From: MPNP01 sp965116235
Lineage (GTDB): Bacteria; Pseudomonadota; Alphaproteobacteria; Rhodobacterales; Rhodobacteraceae
Length of the DNA stretch: 64,000 nucleotides
Direction of reading: 5' to 3'
Assembly (NCBI GenBank): GCA_965116235.1
Contig: OZ220496.1
Location: forward strand, 1,674,001 to 1,738,000
Under the pieces are notes generated by a model. That model ran no database searches and was not told where the DNA came from. It saw nothing but the letters and a program-made list of their open reading frames with translations. Position numbers and translations under genes: made by a program. The stretch's first letter is position 1; every line of letters begins with the position of its first letter. Shown one piece after another: positions 52,381-61,148 of this stretch.

Positions 52381-53177
52381 CCGTGGCTGCCGGTCATGAT
52401 GCCTCACCACTGGTCAGGCTGGACAGGATAGTCAAGAAATTTGGCCCGTTCACGGCACTCAACGGCGTGGACATGAATGTCTACCCAGGCGAGGTTCACG
52501 CCTTGCTGGGTGACAATGGTGCCGGAAAATCCACCTTGATAAAAATATTGGCCGGTGTTCATCAGCCAACTTCGGGAACGATTTTCGTAGACGGCAGTGC
52601 GGTCCATTTCCGATCTCCAAGAGATGCCGCATCCGTGGGTATTGGAACCGTTTATCAGGATTTGGCTCTTAACCAGCTGATGTCGGTGACACGCAATTTC
52701 TTCATGGGACGGGAGATGTATTCGGGGCCGGCTCCGTTTGGCCTGATGAAGATGGATGCGATGGATCAGATCACCCATGACGAAATGATCAAGATCGGCA
52801 TTGACATTTCGGATCCGCGGCAGGCGGTGGGAACCATGTCCGGAGGGCAGCGTCAAACGCTGGCCATCGCACGGGCGATCTACTTTGGCGCCAAGGTGCT
52901 GATTCTGGACGAGCCGACCTCTGCACTTGGGCAGAGGCAGCAAATGGAGGTTCTGAAAACGATCAAGCGTGTCAGAGCCTTGGGCAATATTGCGATTATA
53001 CTGATCACCCACAATGAGATTCATTCCAAGCTTGTTGCGGACCGGTACACCTTTCTTTCGCTTGGCGAGGTCATTGGGGCGGGGACCAGACAGGATCTCG
53101 CTGGCGGCGACATTCGTCGACTGATGGCCGGAGGGGCCGAAATGGCCGATCTGGAAGAGGAGTTGGCCACTATCTGA
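52377..53177 (+). CDS. Sugar ABC transporter ATPase (FrcA-like)
   Basis: 266-residue single-domain ATPase: Walker A GDNGAGKST, signature MSGGQRQTLAIARAI, Walker B VLILDEPTSALG and a His switch in LITHNE. Most sugar ATPases of this superfamily are double-domain; the short form with a C-terminal GGAEMADLEEEL tail is typical of FrcA. It is the last gene of the operon and coupled to the permease. Confidence 0.9.
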   Translation: MTVAAGHDASPLVRLDRIVKKFGPFTALNGVDMNVYPGEVHALLGDNGAGKSTLIKILAGVHQPTSGTIFVDGSAVHFRSPRDAASVGIGTVYQDLALNQLMSVTRNFFMGREMYSGPAPFGLMKMDAMDQITHDEMIKIGIDISDPRQAVGTMSGGQRQTLAIARAIYFGAKVLILDEPTSALGQRQQMEVLKTIKRVRALGNIAIILITHNEIHSKLVADRYTFLSLGEVIGAGTRQDLAGGDIRRLMAGGAEMADLEEELATI

Positions 53178-53412
53178 CAGCTTCCATGCATTTGTACACC
53201 TCGCACTGCCGCCCTAGGCATTCAGCACACCCTGAACTTGAATCCAGAGATGAGTTCGTTACTTGAAACTTTCCTGACATTGCAAGGGGGATACCATGCT
53301 CTTGGCAAAACAACAGATAAGGTTGCCGTGACTTGTCTGATCCTTTAAACTTCGGACATCAGCATTGGCATGACAATGGCAACTGCTTCCTGAAGCCGTG
53401 TCAGCGAACCAT
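53178..53412. other. Intergenic region upstream of glcD
   Basis: No gene is supported; only a short minus-strand frame overlapping the ATPase end. The glcDEF promoter follows at 53413. Confidence 0.4.
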
Positions 53413-53440
53413 TTGGGAGTTTTGCGCTATGGAGTATAAT
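53413..53440 (+). promoter_or_regulatory. Putative glcDEF promoter
   Basis: TTGGGA (53413-53418), 16-base spacer, perfect TATAAT (53435-53440), about 55 bases upstream of the glcD ATG. Confidence 0.55.
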
Positions 53441-53495
53441 TCCTCGCCAATACGCTCAGAAACTTGAGAAATAGCCAGCTGGAAAGATTCGAACC

Positions 53496-54929
53496 ATGGA
53501 AATGCCTGCGGTCAGCCCGGAAGTACTGTCAAAGAAAGACAGGATCATCACGCGTTTCAACAGTGTGCTTCCGCCCGGAAGCGTCATTCACGACCGGTTC
53601 GAAACCAAGGCCTACGAATGTGATGGGCTGACCTCATATTCCTGTCCGCCCATGGTCGTTGTGCTGCCGCAAAACACCGAAGAGGTCTCGGCCATTCTAA
53701 AAATCTGTCACGAGGAAGAAGTTCCGGTAGTGCCACGAGGAGCCGGAACATCGCTGGCGGGCGGGGCACTGCCGACCGAGGACAGCGTCATCATTGGAGT
53801 TGCCCGTCTGAATCAGGTCTTGGAGGTTGATTTTGACAATCGAATGGTTCGAGTCCAGGCTGGGCGTACAAACCTCTCGGTAACCAGCGCGGTGGAAGCG
53901 GGAGGCTTCTTCTATGCACCGGATCCGTCCAGTCAGCTGGCCTGTACCATTGCTGGCAACATCGCCATGAATTCCGGCGGCGCTCACTGTCTCAAATATG
54001 GTGTGACCACCAACAATCTGCTCGGTGTCAAAATGGTCCTTATGGACGGCACCGTTCTGGAAGTTGGAGGCGAGTATCTTGATGCCAGCGGCATGGATTT
54101 GCTGGGCGTGATCTGCGGGTCGGAAGGGCAGCTGGGAATTGTGACCGAAGCGGTTCTCAGAATTATTCCCAAGCCAGAAGGTGCAAGACCCATATTGTTT
54201 GGCTTCGACAGCAGTGTCGTGGCCGGCAACTGCGTTTCAGACATCATTGGCGGTGGGATCTTGCCCGTTGCCATCGAGTTTATGGACAAGTTGTGCATTC
54301 AAGCGTGCGAGGACTTTGCTCAGGCCGGATATCCGGATGTTGAGGCGCTTCTGATTGTGGAGGTAGAGGGTTCGCCTGAAGAAATTGATGCACAACTGCA
54401 CAAGATCAAGAAGATTGCTGGTCGACATAACCCCGTTGCCGTGCGTGAGAGTGGTTCCGAAGAAGAGTCGCAAAAAATTTGGCTGGGACGAAAATCCGCC
54501 TTTGGTGCCATGGGCAAAATTAACGATTATATTTGTCTGGATGGCACGATTCCGGTGACACAGCTTCCCCAAGCCTTGGCCGGGATTTCGACTCTCTCCG
54601 CTCAGTATGGTTTGGCGGTGGCCAATGTTTTTCATGCAGGTGATGGCAACCTGCATCCGCTCATACTGTTTGATGCCAATGATCAGGAACAGTTGAAAAA
54701 AACCGAACAGATGGGTGCTGATGTTCTCAACCTGTGCGTTGATCTAGGCGGTTGCCTGAGTGGCGAACACGGGATTGGTGTCGAGAAACGGGATCTCATG
54801 ATCAACCAATACGACAATGACGATCTTGAAATCCAGATGCGGATCAAGGATGTTTTCGATTCGCAATGGCTGTTGAATCCAGCCAAAGTGTTTCCTTTGG
54901 ATGCTTCAAGGGAGCGCCGGGTCAGTTGA
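53496..54929 (+). CDS. glcD: Glycolate oxidase subunit GlcD
   Basis: 477-residue FAD-linked subunit. The PCMH FAD domain shows VPRGAGTSLAGGALP, AGNIAMNSGGAHCLKYGVT and GSEGQLGIVTEAVL, and the C-terminal domain has NVFHAGDGNLHP and GGCLSGEHGIGVEKRD. GlcD oxidises glycolate (or lactate-like acids) to the keto acid and works with GlcE and GlcF at the membrane. It is the first gene of a glcDEF operon. Confidence 0.94.
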   Translation: MEMPAVSPEVLSKKDRIITRFNSVLPPGSVIHDRFETKAYECDGLTSYSCPPMVVVLPQNTEEVSAILKICHEEEVPVVPRGAGTSLAGGALPTEDSVIIGVARLNQVLEVDFDNRMVRVQAGRTNLSVTSAVEAGGFFYAPDPSSQLACTIAGNIAMNSGGAHCLKYGVTTNNLLGVKMVLMDGTVLEVGGEYLDASGMDLLGVICGSEGQLGIVTEAVLRIIPKPEGARPILFGFDSSVVAGNCVSDIIGGGILPVAIEFMDKLCIQACEDFAQAGYPDVEALLIVEVEGSPEEIDAQLHKIKKIAGRHNPVAVRESGSEEESQKIWLGRKSAFGAMGKINDYICLDGTIPVTQLPQALAGISTLSAQYGLAVANVFHAGDGNLHPLILFDANDQEQLKKTEQMGADVLNLCVDLGGCLSGEHGIGVEKRDLMINQYDNDDLEIQMRIKDVFDSQWLLNPAKVFPLDASRERRVS

Positions 54930-56062
54930 CGCAACGACATGAAAGCGATCTTGCAGAACTGATCAGAGAGCGAGACACTCCGTTCGAGATTGTCGGAGGA
55001 GCCACCAGACGACTTGGTCCTTCCCTGAATTTAGAACCGATCAGGCTGGAACAGTTTGATCAGATAACGTTGTATGAACCAGGGGCCCTCACTCTGGTTG
55101 CCGAGGCTGGTGTGCCGCTTCGAACGGTTGAAGCCGTGCTCAAGGAAAAGGGCCAGATGTTGCCCTTTGAGCCGAATGACCTTCGCGGGCTTTTGCAGAC
55201 GTCCGGCGAGCCAACCTTGGGAGGAATGGTGGCCACAAATGCTTCTGGCCCTAGGCGCGTAAAGGTGGGCGCATGTCGGGACTATATTTTGGGTTTGCGC
55301 TTTGTCAGTGGAGAAGGAAAGATTCTGAAAACCGGTGGACGAGTCATGAAGAACGTGACCGGCTACGATCTGACCAAGCTTCTCACCGGCAGCCATGGGA
55401 CGTTGGGTGTTATAACCGAGGTGGCCCTGAAGGTGTTGCCCGCTCCCGAACATACGGCGGTAATCCTGATTGAAAATCTGTCCGAAAATGATGCCCTCAA
55501 AGTGCTACGAAAGGCACTGGCTTCCCCTTACGAAGTCTCTGGCGCTTCACACCTGGTTTCAGGGCTGGATGACAATCCGGTCACAATGATCAGAGTTGAA
55601 GGATTCGTGGAGTCGGTGAATTATCGGATCCAGGAGTTGACCAAATTGTTGTCCCTTCATGGCGAGATCAATGTCGAGTCGGACCCCAGGAAGACAGAGC
55701 TAGGGTGGCAATACATTCGGGATATCAAGCCCTTTTGGAATATATCGAGTGATGTGTGGCGCATATCAACCAAACCATCCGATGCGTTGGGCTTGGTCAA
55801 CAGAATCAGGGATCATGTAGAATCTGAGGTGTTCTACGACTGGGGCGGGGGGCTGGTGTGGGTATCAGTTCAAGCCGGCACACCGCTCCGACAAATTCTC
55901 GGCAATTTTACCGGTCATGCCACCCTGATAAGATCTCAGGGTGAAGCAAATGGAAATATCCCGGTTTTTCATCCTCAAGAGCCAGTTCAAAAGCGGTTGA
56001 TGGACTATATTCGACAAAAATTCGACCCGAAACAACTTTTCAACCGCGGCCTTTCATTTTAG
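54926..56062 (+). CDS. glcE: Glycolate oxidase subunit GlcE
   Basis: 378 residues if it begins at the TTG at 54926, which overlaps the glcD stop (TTGA). The frame is open further upstream, but that part lies inside glcD and is not family-like. It has a PCMH FAD fold (GGATRRLG, GGMVATNASGPRRVKVGACRD, TGSHGTLGVITEVALKVLP). This is the second flavin-binding subunit of the complex. An unusual start codon and overlap suggest translational coupling to glcD. Confidence 0.9.
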   Translation: MTQRHESDLAELIRERDTPFEIVGGATRRLGPSLNLEPIRLEQFDQITLYEPGALTLVAEAGVPLRTVEAVLKEKGQMLPFEPNDLRGLLQTSGEPTLGGMVATNASGPRRVKVGACRDYILGLRFVSGEGKILKTGGRVMKNVTGYDLTKLLTGSHGTLGVITEVALKVLPAPEHTAVILIENLSENDALKVLRKALASPYEVSGASHLVSGLDDNPVTMIRVEGFVESVNYRIQELTKLLSLHGEINVESDPRKTELGWQYIRDIKPFWNISSDVWRISTKPSDALGLVNRIRDHVESEVFYDWGGGLVWVSVQAGTPLRQILGNFTGHATLIRSQGEANGNIPVFHPQEPVQKRLMDYIRQKFDPKQLFNRGLSF

Positions 56063-56106
56063 TTCCAGCTCGGAGCCGGTATCAGTCGAGTCAATATTAG
56101 CAGCCC

Positions 56107-57384
56107 ATGGAAACAAGATTCTCTCCCGAGCAACTCGCAGACCCGGCGACGGCAAGGGCAAATGAAATACTGCGAACTTGCGTCCATTGCGGTTTCTGCA
56201 TAGCGACCTGTCCGACCTATCAGGTGCTGGGTGATGAGCTGGACAGTCCGCGCGGGCGGATTTATCTCATCAAGGACATGCTGGAAAACCAGCGGCCCGC
56301 CGATGCCAAAACCGTCAAGCACATTGATCGTTGCTTATCCTGCCTGGCGTGCATGACCACCTGTCCTTCAGATGTTCACTACATGCATCTGGTTGACCAT
56401 GCCCGAGAGTATATAGAGAATACCTACAATCGGCCCGTTTATGAGAGATTGCTCAGAACGACCATCGCAGCGGTTTTGACCAACTCCAGAATTTTTCGCC
56501 TGGGCATGATAATGGGCCGACTGGCCAAGCCATTTGTCAATCTGGTGCCTGAGAAGAGACTGCAGGCGATGGTTCGGCTCATCCCCAGCCAATGGCCTGC
56601 AGCACCAATCGGCGCCCGCACTTTTTCGGCCTTGGGCAGGAGGAAATATCGGGTTGTGCTGTTTGCAGGTTGCGTCCAGCAAGCCATCAATCCGGGAATT
56701 CACGAAGCCACGGTTCGATTGCTGACTCGGCTAGGTTGTGATGTTGCCGTGCTACGCGAACAATGTTGCGGTGCCTTGACCCATCATATGGGGAAATCGG
56801 CGGCCACCCATAAAACAGCCTTGAGGGCCATCAAGGCTCTCAAGCGTGAAATTGAAGCAGCAAATACTGACGCCATCATAATCAATACAAGCGGCTGTGG
56901 CACGACCATCAAGGATTATGGCTACATGTTCCGGTCAGGAGCGCACAGCGAAGAAGCCAGAACGGTATCCAGATTGGCCGTTGATCTCACGGAATTTTTG
57001 ACTGAAATCGGTTTTCCCGAGTTGCCTCCCAGAAACATCAGAGTCGGATATCACGCAGCGTGCTCCTTGCAGCATGGACAGGGCGTGAAGACGGCTCCCA
57101 AGGACTTGCTTGCCAAAGCTGGTTTTGAAGTTCTTGAGCCGGTAGACAGCCATCTTTGCTGTGGATCAGCAGGTACCTACAACATGTTGCAACCGGAAAT
57201 AGCTTCCGAGTTGCGAACACGAAAGGTCAGTACTCTGAAGGTGCTGCAACCGGATGTCATTGCGGCGGGCAACATAGGGTGCATGATGCAGGTCGGACAG
57301 GGTACTGACATACCCATCCTGCATACCGCTCAACTCTTGGATTGGGCAATGGAGCCGGATGCCTCCCGGGAGCTCCCTCGTTAG
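56107..57384 (+). CDS. glcF: Glycolate oxidase iron-sulfur subunit GlcF
   Basis: 425 residues with two [4Fe-4S] motifs near the N-terminus (CVHCGFCIATCP and CLSCLACMTTCP) and two CCG-type cysteine-rich domains later (CCGALTHHMG and LCCGSAGTYNMLQP). It passes electrons from GlcDE to the quinone pool. It follows glcE by 44 bases. Start at the ATG at 56107. Confidence 0.94.
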   Translation: METRFSPEQLADPATARANEILRTCVHCGFCIATCPTYQVLGDELDSPRGRIYLIKDMLENQRPADAKTVKHIDRCLSCLACMTTCPSDVHYMHLVDHAREYIENTYNRPVYERLLRTTIAAVLTNSRIFRLGMIMGRLAKPFVNLVPEKRLQAMVRLIPSQWPAAPIGARTFSALGRRKYRVVLFAGCVQQAINPGIHEATVRLLTRLGCDVAVLREQCCGALTHHMGKSAATHKTALRAIKALKREIEAANTDAIIINTSGCGTTIKDYGYMFRSGAHSEEARTVSRLAVDLTEFLTEIGFPELPPRNIRVGYHAACSLQHGQGVKTAPKDLLAKAGFEVLEPVDSHLCCGSAGTYNMLQPEIASELRTRKVSTLKVLQPDVIAAGNIGCMMQVGQGTDIPILHTAQLLDWAMEPDASRELPR

Positions 57385-57401
57385 CTTGCCCGACGCCGAA
57401 A

Positions 57402-57420
57402 CAGCAAATTTATTTTGCTG
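57402..57420. terminator. Hairpin between glcF and hsp20
   Basis: CAGCAAA and TTTGCTG form a 7-bp stem with a 5-base loop, 17 bases past the glcF stop. No U-run follows on plus. A weak terminator is possible. Confidence 0.3.
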
Positions 57421-57435
57421 CCGAGCGAAAAAACT

Positions 57436-57442
57436 CTTGAAA
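57436..57442 (+). promoter_or_regulatory. Possible heat-shock (sigma32) -35 element
   Basis: CTTGAAA matches the -35 of heat-shock promoters and lies upstream of the Hsp20 gene. The matching -10 (CCCCAT-like) is weak at best (CCACGT about 16 bases on). Confidence 0.25.
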
Positions 57443-57499
57443 TGATTCGGTTGGATTGCCACGTTCAGGTCCATCGAAGCCGAAAGGTTCGTATTCACC

Positions 57500-57518
57500 G
57501 CCCGTCCAATTGGAGGGC
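57500..57518 (+). promoter_or_regulatory. Leader hairpin before the Hsp20 gene
   Basis: GCCC-TCC and GGA-GGGC pair as a 7-bp stem with one bulged G and loop AATT, about 20 bases upstream of the GGAGG ribosome-binding site. Small heat-shock genes of rhizobia-type bacteria often have ROSE RNA thermometers in the leader. The classic ROSE anti-Shine-Dalgarno is not evident here. Confidence 0.25.
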
Positions 57519-57551
57519 AAACATTAAGTCGCTCAAATGGAGGATTTAGTC

Positions 57552-58031
57552 ATGAGATTTGATCTCGCACCCCTTTATCAGACCACAGTTGGATTTGATC
57601 GTTACCAGGATCTTCTGGAACGGATCATCTCGCAGGATGTGGCTCCGTCAGCAACGGGTTATCCCCCGTACAACATTGAGAAGACGTCAGAGGAAAACTA
57701 CGTGATCTCAATTGCTGTTGCCGGCTTCAATTCCGATGATCTCGAGATTGAGGTTCGTGAAAACAAGCTTCTGGTTTCCGGCAAAAAAGAGCCTGAGCCG
57801 GAAGGTCGCGTCTACCTGCACAAGGGAATCGGTCTCCGAAGCTTTCAACGAAACTTCCAGCTGGCGGATCATGTTAAGGTCGTCTCAGCCGAGTTTGTTG
57901 ACGGATTGCTCAACATCACTCTGCAACGAGAAATTCCTGAAGCCTACAAGCCTAGGAAAATCTCGATCGGCTCTGGCAAAGCCAACGGGTCTGCCGTTCA
58001 CGAAGGCAAGTCCGTTGAAGTGAACGCCTAG
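57552..58031 (+). CDS. Small heat-shock protein (Hsp20/IbpA family)
   Basis: 159 residues from the ATG at 57552 (MRFDLAPLYQTTVGFDRYQD), behind GGAGG. The alpha-crystallin domain spans about residues 35-125 (PPYNIEKTSEENYVISIAVA, LLVSGKKE, FQRNFQLADHVKV, GLLNITLQREIPE). An in-frame ATG at 57537 is a less likely start because it overlaps the ribosome-binding site. It is an ATP-independent holdase that keeps unfolding proteins soluble. A strong terminator follows. Confidence 0.93.
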   Translation: MRFDLAPLYQTTVGFDRYQDLLERIISQDVAPSATGYPPYNIEKTSEENYVISIAVAGFNSDDLEIEVRENKLLVSGKKEPEPEGRVYLHKGIGLRSFQRNFQLADHVKVVSAEFVDGLLNITLQREIPEAYKPRKISIGSGKANGSAVHEGKSVEVNA

Positions 58032-58049
58032 CCAAGCACTTTCACGCAG

Positions 58050-58091
58050 ATGCCCGGCACTGGCCTCGGTGCCGGGCATTCTCGTTTTTGT
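58050..58091 (+). terminator. Intrinsic terminator after the Hsp20 gene
   Basis: GCCCGGCAC pairs with GTGCCGGGC, followed by ATTCTCGTTTTT. A strong GC-rich stem with a T-run, just past the stop. Confidence 0.85.
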
Positions 58092-58610
58092 ACAATTTTG
58101 GCTGTGTTGCGTGCCTCTGGTGAAAGACCTTTGCAACTGGAACCGGTCGTTCACGAATCAAACGGGCCTTTCAAATCGGTTTGAAATCTTGAGTCTGTTC
58201 CCGCATTCCACTGAGTTCGTCGTATCTGAATGCTCAAATTGGTTGCCTACCATTGCTGAGTGCCTTGAATATGACAATGGCATACGTTGACGGTCGATAT
58301 CATTCCGCTTGAAGTGATGGCCAGGTCTATCACGCCGATATTGGACACCACACATTGCTGTTCCAGCAACGCACACCCGTTTACTCATCAAGCCGAGCGG
58401 CACGAGCCAGATAAGCTATACCATTTCCAGAAGCACAGCAGGAGTTGTAACAACGATGGCGGCTGTACGAGCCCGGTTGCCATATCCGCTGCCGTTCGAT
58501 TCGAACCCCAGCATTAGCAAGCCTTTCGAAGTGAAAGATTGTCTCTGGCGATCAGTTGTGAATCACCGAAAAGCTGGGATAAAGTTGGATTTTCTTCCAC
58601 ATTGAAAAAA
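58092..58610. other. Intergenic region, no supported gene
   Basis: Several short frames on both strands lack motifs and ribosome-binding sites. I see no toxin-like gene that could pair with the Panacea protein at 58611-59132. Confidence 0.45.
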
Positions 58611-59132
58611 TTAGCCATTCTTCTGTCGATTCTGGTCCAGCTTTTCCTTGTAGTGCTCCATTATCTTTGTGTCAGGGACGTGGGCGTTGCGACGGCCGGG
58701 GGCCTCGTTTCTTGCAATTTCCCATGGCGAACCGGGCTGATGGCACAATGCAGACATTTGGAGTCCGGTATAATGTTTATAGACTTCCCAGATTCTGTCA
58801 ATTAGCTTCCGTGTTTCCTTGTCTGATTTCGGAATGTATGGCGTTGTTTCGGTTCTCGTTCCGTTCATGTCTATGTTAACCTTGGTTGCAAACTCAATGA
58901 TCGGAAGTTGGCCTCGATACTTGAATTCATGGTAGAGGGACGCAAACACCGGGCCGTATTGCCATGCTTCTACGTATTCGTCATCTACCAGCGGTTTATT
59001 ATAAAGAGCCAAGTGCCAGCCGTGTGCAACGTAGACCAACTTTTGTATTTTGAGCGGTGTTATCCCGTGCTTCTTGTATTTGGAGAGGAAACAGTTAGCC
59101 ACCTCTTTAGCTGTTGCCACGGAACACCCCAT
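58611..59132 (-). CDS. Panacea/SocA-family (DUF4065) antitoxin-like protein
   Basis: 173 residues from the ATG at 59132 (MGCSVATAKEVANCFL). The Panacea domain signature is clear: PLKIQKLVYVAHGWHLAL, then EYVEAWQYGPVFASLYHEF, then the C-terminal GLQMSALCHQPGSPW. Panacea proteins neutralise varied toxins in toxin-antitoxin pairs, and SocA of Caulobacter is the founding example. No partner gene is recognisable on either side, so it is an orphan, or its toxin has decayed or is encoded elsewhere. Confidence 0.85.
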   Translation of the reverse strand: MGCSVATAKEVANCFLSKYKKHGITPLKIQKLVYVAHGWHLALYNKPLVDDEYVEAWQYGPVFASLYHEFKYRGQLPIIEFATKVNIDMNGTRTETTPYIPKSDKETRKLIDRIWEVYKHYTGLQMSALCHQPGSPWEIARNEAPGRRNAHVPDTKIMEHYKEKLDQNRQKNG

Positions 59133-59321
59133 CTTGATAATTGCACAACCCCTGCACACCAAGTGCACGCTACGCCGGTCGCCAGTTCTCGACCGATATG
59201 GGTCTGCAATCAGTCGAGACTCACCACGCCGTCAGGTCCAGCATACGAGATAACCCCGAAACAAATCAGCGTGAAACAGGATCTAAATCTTGTTCAAGCA
59301 GCCAGAACGTCCCTTTTTCTG

Positions 59322-60797
59322 TCAGACACTCAGACAGATGTATTTCATTTCCAGATAGTCGTCAATTCCATGCCGGGAACCCTCGCGTCCGATACCGGAC
59401 TGTTTGACACCCCCGAACGGCGCCGCTTCGGTCGAAAAGATGCCGGTATTGACCCCGACAATTCCATACTCCAGAGCCTCGGCCACCTTCCATACCCTGG
59501 AGACATCCCGTGTATAGAAATAAGAAGCCAGGCCATGGATTGAGTCGTTGGCCAGCTCGATAACTTCATCGTCAGTTTCGAATTTGAAAATCGGTGCCAA
59601 GGGTCCAAAAGTTTCGTCATGGGCAACCATCATGTCCTGGGTCACGTTGGTAATTACGGTGGGTTCAAACCAGTACCCCCCTAGTTCTGATTGACAACCG
59701 CCAGTCACTACCGTAGCCCCTTTGGCTTTCGCATCTTCAATGTGCGACACTACCTTGTCCACGGCGGCCTGGTTGATGAGTGGGCCGGTGTTAACGCCAT
59801 CGCCAAAACCATCGCCCAAAACAAGTGAATGGGTCGCTTCGGCCAGTTTCCTGGAAAATTCTTCATAAATTCCAGCCTGCACGTAAATGCGATTGGCACA
59901 TACACAAGTTTGACCGTTGTTGCGGTATTTGCAAAGCATCGCGCCCTGGACGGCCTCATCCACATCGGCATCATCAAAGACAATGAAGGGTGCATTGCCC
60001 CCAAGTTCCATCGAAACTTTCTTGATTTGGTCACTGGCCTGACGTATCAGAATGCGTCCGACCTCCGTTGATCCGGTGAATGTGATCTTTCGGATGATGG
60101 GATTTGAGCAAAATTCCTGACCGATTTCCCTCGATTTGGTTGAAGGAATCACCGAAAACACACCTTTGGGAAAACCCGCTCGCTCGGCGAGGACGGCCAT
60201 AGCCAGAGCTGAGAGAGGTGTCTCAGTCGCTGGGCGACACAAAATTGAACATCCGACGGCCAGGGCTGGGGCTGCCTTTCGGGCGATCATGGCATTGGGA
60301 AAATTCCATGGCGTGATCGAGGCCACGACGCCGACGGGCTGCTTGATCACCATGAGTCTCTTGTCGGTTTGATGGCCAGGGATGGTTTCTCCGTAAACCC
60401 TTTTGCCTTCTTCGGCAAACCATTGCAGAAATGAGGCACCATAAAAGATCTCACCCTTGGCTTCGGCAAATGGCTTTCCCATTTCTGCCGTCAAAATGGT
60501 TGCTAGATCGTCGGCATTTTCAATCATCAGATTGTACCATTTGAGGACGATCTCAGAACGGTCCTTCGCAGTTCTGGCGGCCCATTCCCTTTGGGCTGCC
60601 TGAGCGGCTTCAATTCCCCGCCTGGTTTCAGTCAGGCCAAGATCCGGAAGCGAAACAATGACATCACCCCTGGCTGGATTCACAACATCAAAGGTTGATC
60701 CGTCATCCGCGGCTATCCATTCGCCATTGACGAAGGCGTTGGTTGCAAGGAGGGTTGGATCCTTCAGCATCGAAATCAAGTTTGTCCGGTCAAGCAT
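59322..60797 (-). CDS. gabD: NAD(P)-dependent succinate-semialdehyde dehydrogenase-type aldehyde dehydrogenase
   Basis: About 491 residues from the ATG at 60797 (MLDRTNLISMLKDPTLL). ITPWNFPNAMIARKAAPALA, FTGSTEVGR, MELGGNAPFIVFDDADV with the catalytic Glu, and NNGQTCVCANRIY with the catalytic Cys are standard for GabD-type aldehyde dehydrogenases. The closing FGGVKQSGIGREGS is also typical. It oxidises succinate semialdehyde or a related omega-oxo acid. It is not IolA-like in these motifs. No gabT is adjacent. Confidence 0.88.
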   Translation of the reverse strand: MLDRTNLISMLKDPTLLATNAFVNGEWIAADDGSTFDVVNPARGDVIVSLPDLGLTETRRGIEAAQAAQREWAARTAKDRSEIVLKWYNLMIENADDLATILTAEMGKPFAEAKGEIFYGASFLQWFAEEGKRVYGETIPGHQTDKRLMVIKQPVGVVASITPWNFPNAMIARKAAPALAVGCSILCRPATETPLSALAMAVLAERAGFPKGVFSVIPSTKSREIGQEFCSNPIIRKITFTGSTEVGRILIRQASDQIKKVSMELGGNAPFIVFDDADVDEAVQGAMLCKYRNNGQTCVCANRIYVQAGIYEEFSRKLAEATHSLVLGDGFGDGVNTGPLINQAAVDKVVSHIEDAKAKGATVVTGGCQSELGGYWFEPTVITNVTQDMMVAHDETFGPLAPIFKFETDDEVIELANDSIHGLASYFYTRDVSRVWKVAEALEYGIVGVNTGIFSTEAAPFGGVKQSGIGREGSRHGIDDYLEMKYICLSV

Positions 60798-61148
60798 TTC
60801 ATCGTCCTTTACTGAATGAGTTATAATTGATATCTTGTTTGTCTGCCTCAAAATACAAGGTTTCATGGTCTAAATGATTGTAGCCGCTGGTCATCAAGTT
60901 GCCCTTAGCAGTAATCCGCTGGAGGGTGTCGAGTTTGGAGTTTTAATTTTTGCCTCAGGGCTCTGCTATGGCCAGATTCTTGAAGAGAATTGACACTTAT
61001 GATCAGCAAGTGCCAGTGGCTGTGGCTGGTTGGTATAGAAGAAATTCCGGTTTATTTGAATATTATCGAACTCTTGGTTTGCTTGCTGGGTTTTGATGCT
61101 TTTGCAAGACTGAGTGACTCTGGTGCTGTAGTTCGGGATTAAACATCG
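60798..61148. other. Divergent intergenic region
   Basis: Separates the dehydrogenase gene and the P1 peptidase gene; both promoters should lie here. I see no clear sites. A minus-strand frame at 60966-61340 overlaps the peptidase and has no motifs. Confidence 0.35.

Noticed and set aside
55848..55859. G-rich run in glcE, and a G6 run near 10180 as further contingency loci
   Set aside because: Runs of six or fewer G inside intact frames are too short and show no leader or stop design.
59322..60797. IolA (methylmalonate-semialdehyde dehydrogenase) for the inositol pathway
   Set aside because: The motifs fit the succinate-semialdehyde (GabD) branch of the aldehyde dehydrogenases, and the gene is not near iol genes.
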